From Allopusillimonas sp048270225 (lineage in GTDB: Bacteria > Pseudomonadota > Gammaproteobacteria > Burkholderiales > Burkholderiaceae_B), in contig JBLWTG010000004.1 in NCBI GenBank assembly GCA_048270225.1, positions 124,001 to 188,000 on the forward strand: a stretch of DNA of 64,000 nucleotides, read 5' to 3'. Position numbers and translations under genes: made by a program. Shown piece by piece: positions 60,282 to 64,000 of the stretch (its first letter is position 1; every line of letters starts with the position of its first letter). The notes under the pieces are model-generated. The model saw only the letters and a program-made list of their open reading frames with translations, had not been told where the DNA came from and made no database searches.

Positions 60282-60772
60282 AGTCGTCCTTTTTCGCTCT
60301 GAGCGTGGAGGCTGGCGTTGCGTCCGCTATCTGCGTAAGCGAACGTAATATCGAGATCCGGCGGCGGGAGCATGCCCCCTGCCTGGTCCGGCCATTCGAT
60401 CAAAACCACCGAGTCGTCCCGCAGGATTTCTCGAAAACCTGCATCCACCCATTCGCGCGTATTGCTAAATCTATAAAAATCAAGGTGATAGAAGTATAAG
60501 TTAGAAACATTATAGCTTTCAAGCAGGGCGTAGCTGGGACTTTTTATTCTGCCGGTGATTCCTGCGGCTCTTAATAGCGCGCGGACAAAGCTGGTTTTAC
60601 CTGCGCCCAGGTCGCCGCGCAGATGGATGCGGCCGCCTGCGGGCTGGCCAGCAAGCTCGGGGTGCCGGCCGCTCAGCATGGGTTCGAGCGACTGGGCCAG
60701 CGCAATGGTGGCGTCTTCGTCTGGTAAATATATGTTAATTTGCGGCAATTCCTGGTTTTTGCTGTAAGACAT
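60209..60772 (-). CDS. tsaE: tRNA threonylcarbamoyladenosine biosynthesis protein TsaE
   Basis: TsaE is the ATPase that works with TsaB-TsaD to complete t6A37 modification. The ATG at 60772 gives 187 residues, beginning MSYSKNQELPQINIYL. Key motifs are the Walker A loop GDLGAGKTSFVRALLR, SPSYALLESYNVSNLYFYHLDFYR and LIEWPDQAGGML. It has a longer C-terminal tail than E. coli TsaE (153 residues), and that tail overlaps amiC. The order tsaE-amiC is widespread. Confidence 0.94.
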   Translation of the reverse strand: MSYSKNQELPQINIYLPDEDATIALAQSLEPMLSGRHPELAGQPAGGRIHLRGDLGAGKTSFVRALLRAAGITGRIKSPSYALLESYNVSNLYFYHLDFYRFSNTREWVDAGFREILRDDSVVLIEWPDQAGGMLPPPDLDITFAYADSGRNASLHAQSEKGRLWLTTLVPPRQQPPRQISPDADSS

Positions 60773-60789
60773 GGAGATTATCCTCAGAA

Positions 60790-61692
60790 CTAGGAAACCG
60801 GGCTTACCGTCAGCCAGAACGGAATCGTCACCACCGCCAGCACCGTTGAAATCGACATGGTGACGGCCACCAGCGGGCCATTGCCGCCCATTCTGGAGGC
60901 CAGTACATAGGTCGATGAAGCCGTGGGCAATGAGCCAAATAACAACAACATCTGGCGCTCTATAAGAGAAAGCCCCAGCAGCCAGCCTATGGTCAGCGCC
61001 GCCAGCGGCATGGCCAGCAAGCGCACCGCTATCACCCAGCTCATGAGCTTGCCCGCGCCGCGTCCGCCTTCTATCGACAGTGTTGCGCCGACACAGACCA
61101 ACCCGATGGCAATGGCGCAGGCGCCCAGGCGGGCCAGTGTGACATCGAGGACGTGGGGCAGGGAAAAATGCAGAAAATTGCCGACCAGCGCCAGCACTGT
61201 CGCAATGATCAGTGGATTGCGCACGATTTCCCGCAGCAGGCTGCTGCCTGGCTGCTGGCGCGCCAGCGCATGCACGGCGGCAACATTGACAAACGGCACC
61301 GACAGGCCCACCAGTACTGCCATAACGGTCTGGCCCTGGGCGCCGGCCATGGCTGCCGCCAGCGACAGGCCAATATAGGTGTTGAAGCGATAGCCGCACT
61401 GGGCGACAGACGCATGCGATCTGGGGTCAGGTTTGAGTATCGGCACAGCCAGCCACATGGCTGTCAGACCAAAGGCCAGCAGCGCCAGCACCGCCTGCAG
61501 CAACTGCCAGGCGGTGGAGGGGCTGAGCGGGGTTTGTATAATCGAACGGAAAAGCAGTGCTGGAAAAAGTATGAAATAAACCAGTTTTTCGGCGTATTGG
61601 AAAAACTCGTCGGAGTATTTCAGCTTGTTATACAGTACCCAACCAAGTGCGATCAAAAGAAAATCTGGCAGTACAAGCTGGATGACAGACAT
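60790..61692 (-). CDS. AEC family transporter (auxin efflux carrier-like permease)
   Basis: The 300-residue protein from the ATG at 61692 has about ten hydrophobic helices. They include LVLPDFLLIALGWVLYN, KLVYFILFPALLFRSII, CVGATLSIEGGRGAGKL and LLFGSLPTASSTYVLASRMG, which match the AEC (YfdV/MdcF-like) permeases that carry malonate, malate or similar acids. The substrate cannot be set. It is 17 bases upstream of tsaE on the same strand and divergent from the Bug receptor gene. Confidence 0.9.
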   Translation of the reverse strand: MSVIQLVLPDFLLIALGWVLYNKLKYSDEFFQYAEKLVYFILFPALLFRSIIQTPLSPSTAWQLLQAVLALLAFGLTAMWLAVPILKPDPRSHASVAQCGYRFNTYIGLSLAAAMAGAQGQTVMAVLVGLSVPFVNVAAVHALARQQPGSSLLREIVRNPLIIATVLALVGNFLHFSLPHVLDVTLARLGACAIAIGLVCVGATLSIEGGRGAGKLMSWVIAVRLLAMPLAALTIGWLLGLSLIERQMLLLFGSLPTASSTYVLASRMGGNGPLVAVTMSISTVLAVVTIPFWLTVSPVS

Positions 61693-61861
61693 ATAGGCGG
61701 GCGTTGCTGTACGGGTCGGTACGATAAGTACCGGTGATTGTGTATGGCTTTTCCGTAAAACCACATCGAATCAGCTAGTTTACTGTTATTCTGCGGCTGG
61801 CCACAAACCAGCCGGCTGATCCTGGCTGTTTTTCAGTAACTCATTCCGGAGCATCTAAAGA

Positions 61862-62851
61862 ATGAAAAAACTCCATACGAAACTTGCAGTCTTTACCCTG
61901 GCTGCTGGCGTAGCTTCGCTGTTCGGCGCAGGCGCTGCTTGCGCGGCTGACTATCCAAGTCAGCCCATACGCGTGATCGTCCCCTTCGCACCTGGCGGTT
62001 CCACGGATATCGTGGCGCGTATCGTGACTCAACGCATGAGCGAAGTGCTCGGCCAGCCTATGGTCGTGGAAAACAAGGGCGGCGCCGGCGGCGCCATCGG
62101 TGCGGCACAGGCTGCGCGCGCCAAGCCGGACGGTTACGTATTGTCCATCGCCACGGTGTCCACCATGGCCGTGAACTCCGCTTGCCGTCCCAAAGACTTG
62201 CCTTACGATCCGATCAAGGACTTTGCGCCGGTCACCAACTTCGCCAACGTGCCTAACGTGATCGAAGTCAATCCCAAGTTCCCCGCCAAGACATTCAAGG
62301 AATTCGTCAAGGCGCTCAAGGACAATCCCGGCAAGTTCACTCATGGCAGCTCGGGAACATGCTCGGTGCTTCATCTGTTCGGCGAGGCCTTCAAGCAGGC
62401 TACCGGTACCGATGCCGTGCACGTGCCCTATAAGGGCTCGGGCCCTGCCGTCACCGATGCGGTCGCAGGCCAGATCGACAGCATGTTCGACAACCTGCCT
62501 TCTTCCCTCGGGCAAATCCAGGCCGGCAATCTGCGTCCGCTGGCGATTGCGTGGCCAGAGCGTCTGAAATCCCTGCCAAACGTGCCGACACTGGCCGAAG
62601 AAGGCTATCCTCAATTGAACCGGCCTGCGTGGTATGGCCTGCTGGCACCTGCGGGCACGCCGGATGAAGTCATCAAGACGCTGCGTGACGCGGCCGTGGT
62701 GGCGCTGAAGGATCCCAAAGTGATTGCCACGCTCGAAAAACAGGGCGCTGCGCCTTCCGGCAATACCTCGCAAGAGTTTGCCAAGGAAATCAAAGAGCAG
62801 TACGACTGGGCCCGCGAGGTTGTTGCCAAGGGCAATATCACGCTGGAATAA
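61862..62851 (+). CDS. Bug-family (TctC-like) periplasmic solute-binding protein
   Basis: Bug receptors bind small carboxylates or amides in the periplasm, some feeding TctAB transporters. They are greatly expanded in Alcaligenaceae. The 329-residue protein has a Sec signal (KLAVFTLAAGVASLFGAGAACA). The family hallmarks include YPSQPIRVIVPFAPGGSTDIVAR, MVVENKGGAGGAIGA, PNVIEVNP, GSSGTCSVLHLFGE and YKGSGPAVTDAVAGQID, and the family C-terminus is present. No TctA/TctB genes are nearby, so it is an orphan receptor. GGAGCATC upstream serves as ribosome binding site. Confidence 0.95.
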   Translation: MKKLHTKLAVFTLAAGVASLFGAGAACAADYPSQPIRVIVPFAPGGSTDIVARIVTQRMSEVLGQPMVVENKGGAGGAIGAAQAARAKPDGYVLSIATVSTMAVNSACRPKDLPYDPIKDFAPVTNFANVPNVIEVNPKFPAKTFKEFVKALKDNPGKFTHGSSGTCSVLHLFGEAFKQATGTDAVHVPYKGSGPAVTDAVAGQIDSMFDNLPSSLGQIQAGNLRPLAIAWPERLKSLPNVPTLAEEGYPQLNRPAWYGLLAPAGTPDEVIKTLRDAAVVALKDPKVIATLEKQGAAPSGNTSQEFAKEIKEQYDWAREVVAKGNITLE

Positions 62852-62898
62852 GTCCGCGTTATGACCTCCGGGGCAGATGCCTGCCCCAGGGGAATCCA

Positions 62899-62978
62899 CC
62901 CTCCGCCATTGAACTGCACGATATCGCCAGGACCACGCGCCGGCTGATGGGATGCCGTTCACGGGCGGAGGGTTTTTT
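62899..62978 (+). terminator. Terminator after the Bug receptor gene
   Basis: CCCTCCGCC (62899-62907) pairs with GGCGGAGGG (62964-62972) across a 56-base loop. TTTTTTATTT follows. A compact GGGGCAG/CTGCCCC hairpin at 62870-62887 lies just before it. Together they fill most of the gap after the gene. Confidence 0.75.
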
Positions 62979-63068
62979 ATTTCGGCATGACTGCAGCGCC
63001 GAACTTTGCTGGACTACGCTAAGGCTGGGATGACAATCCAGGTGAGGAAATTTCAGTGTAGAGCGCTA

Positions 63069-63153
63069 TTTCAGCAAACGCTGAAAATTATATTTTTAGT
63101 GAAATTCAACTTGACTTTTTCATTAAAAATGCTATTTTCAACAAATGCTGAAA
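63069..63153 (+). promoter_or_regulatory. Promoter with two operator-like inverted repeats before the AbiEi-like gene
   Basis: TTTCAGCAAACGCTGAAA (63069-63086) and TTTCAACAAATGCTGAAA (63136-63153) share the arms TTTCA(G/A)C and GCTGAAA with four-base centres. Their starts are 67 bp apart. Between them are TTGACT (63111-63116) and TATTTT (63133-63138), 16 bases apart, with an extended TG before the -10. The second repeat covers the expected transcription start near 63145, a layout suited to autorepression. Confidence 0.75.
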
Positions 63154-63165
63154 TCTGATCATTCA

Positions 63166-64000
63166 ATGAAAAACATCGAAGGCCAAGCTACGCAGGCGCT
63201 TCGCTTACTGTTGGAACAAGTGCCTGCCATAAGGCTTTTGGACATTCAGCAGGAGGTGCCTGGGCTTGCCCAAGACGCAGATATCGTGGCACGTATCAAC
63301 GTGTCTGGCAGGCGCCACGTACTCATCTGCGAAGTGAAGTCCACGGGCCAGCCGCGCCATGTGCGGATGGCATTGCTCCAACTGCGCGACTACATGGCAC
63401 ACTATGCGCAAGATGCTACGCCCGTTTTCATTGCGCCTTATCTGTCATCCGACGCTCAAGCACTGTGCCGTGAGCAAGGTGTAGGTTTTCTCGACCTCGA
63501 AGGCAATGCACGCCTAGTCTTCGGCAGCGTCTTTATTGAACGCCAGGTCGCGAGTAAACCCGTTGCAGATCGGCGTCAACTCAGGTCGCTATTCAAGCCG
63601 AAGTCCGCGCAGATATTGCGCGTGATGCTTCATAATCCCCGCCAAGCATGGCGCGTCATAGATCTCGCGCAAGCCGCCGCCGTCAGCCTTGGTCAGGTTA
63701 GCAACGTTCGCGTCGGCCTGCTCGATAGAGAGTGGGCGCAAGTATCCGAAGAAGGTCTGTTTTTATCTGAGCCCGACACACTGCTGGATGAATGGCGCGA
63801 TGCCTATGAACCTCCGGTTGCGAAGCGCTTGGCCTTCTATACAACCCTGCACGGCAGCGCATTTGAGGAAGCGGCACGGCAAGCACTGCGTTCAGGTGAC
63901 GAGCCCAGTCTAGCGGCATTTGCATCCTTCTCGGCGGCGCATTGGCTCGCTCCATATGGCAGGACAGGTACACAGTATTTCTATGCAGACGAGGCAGGAC
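63166..64000 (+). CDS. AbiEi-like antitoxin (type IV toxin-antitoxin), 3' end outside window
   Basis: The reading frame stays open to the window end (278 codons from 63166). The product begins MKNIEGQATQALRLLLEQ. An N-terminal region with DADIVARI followed by HVLICEVKSTGQPRHVRMA resembles a PD-(D/E)XK-like core. After it comes a winged-helix segment (KPKSAQILRVML then VIDLAQAAAVSLGQVSNV). This is the AbiEi_2-type transcriptional repressor/antitoxin pattern. AbiEi partners AbiEii, a nucleotidyltransferase-like toxin gene that normally follows. An in-frame ATG at 63145 lies inside the second operator and at the likely transcription start, so I prefer 63166. The surrounding AT-rich promoter contrasts with the core genome. 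Confidence 0.75.
   Translation, partial: MKNIEGQATQALRLLLEQVPAIRLLDIQQEVPGLAQDADIVARINVSGRRHVLICEVKSTGQPRHVRMALLQLRDYMAHYAQDATPVFIAPYLSSDAQALCREQGVGFLDLEGNARLVFGSVFIERQVASKPVADRRQLRSLFKPKSAQILRVMLHNPRQAWRVIDLAQAAAVSLGQVSNVRVGLLDREWAQVSEEGLFLSEPDTLLDEWRDAYEPPVAKRLAFYTTLHGSAFEEAARQALRSGDEPSLAAFASFSAAHWLAPYGRTGTQYFYADEAG

Noticed and set aside
1..64000. tRNA or rRNA genes
   Set aside because: I saw no cloverleaf with a TTCRA-type arm and acceptor pairing. Apparent matches lie inside coding sequence, such as GGTTCAATCC near 873, close to the secD 3' end.

Overview
This is chromosomal DNA from a high-GC betaproteobacterium, most likely of the family Alcaligenaceae (Bordetella/Achromobacter relatives). 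The evidence is the uniformly GC-rich third codon positions, a TctC/Bug-type periplasmic receptor, a MutL with its own endonuclease motif, and a gene order (queA-tgt-yajC-secD-secF, tkt-gap-pgk, fba-purC-purE-purK) that I recall as typical of that family. The genus cannot be fixed from the sequence alone. The window is almost entirely housekeeping core genome, with one foreign-looking edge and two unusual intergenic repeat regions.

Layout. 1-5.4 kb: a minus-strand queuosine and Sec-accessory operon (queA, tgt, yajC, secD, partial secF). 5.5-14.8 kb: a penicillin-binding protein 4 homologue, upp, an unknown exported protein, a three-gene inner-membrane cassette (DUF883/YqjE/YqjK type), ubiD, a lytic transglycosylase-like protein, an aminotransferase and a degenerate FAD-oxidase-like protein. 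14.9-19.6 kb: malic enzyme, a patatin-like lipase overlapping a barstar-like gene, and rsmE. 19.7-20.6 kb: a non-coding block with two 308-bp structured repeats in inverted orientation. 20.7-32.4 kb: transketolase, GAPDH, PGK, an aldehyde dehydrogenase, mogA, aldolase, purC/E/K and a Sua5-type enzyme, all on the plus strand. 32.6-38.8 kb: a hydrolase, an Lrp-type regulator divergent from a cysteine dioxygenase-like gene, a MaoC-like protein, an SpmA-SpmB-like membrane protein and a FadE-type dehydrogenase. 38.8-39.3 kb: direct repeats, one interrupted by a 210-bp structured insert. 39.3-45.0 kb: a minus-strand operon gloA-ygjP-plsC-gmhB-glyS-glyQ. 45.1-50.5 kb: crotonase, class I fumarase, an AhpD-like protein, a mesaconyl-CoA-hydratase-like protein and a family III CoA-transferase. 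50.6-62.9 kb: folK-pcnB-HAD phosphatase-hda, purM, miaA-mutL, a DedA protein, amiC-tsaE-AEC transporter and a Bug receptor. 63.1-64 kb: an AT-rich promoter with paired operators driving an AbiEi-like antitoxin gene cut by the window end.

How the genes work together. Central carbon metabolism (tkt, gap, pgk, fba, maeB, fumarase) and purine synthesis (purC, purE, purK, purM) dominate. tgt/queA, miaA and the Sua5/TsaE pair modify tRNA. glyQ/glyS charge tRNA-Gly. plsC, gmhB, the PBP4 homologue, amiC and the lytic transglycosylase build or remodel the envelope.

Most interesting signals. First is the pair of inverted 308-bp units at 19805-20568. A hand alignment shows several compensatory base-pair changes, which suggests selection on a folded RNA or single-stranded DNA. 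Second is the repeat and insert at 38829-39290. Third is the AbiEi promoter with two near-identical inverted repeats. All alignments, folds and distances were made by eye; no search or folding program was run.
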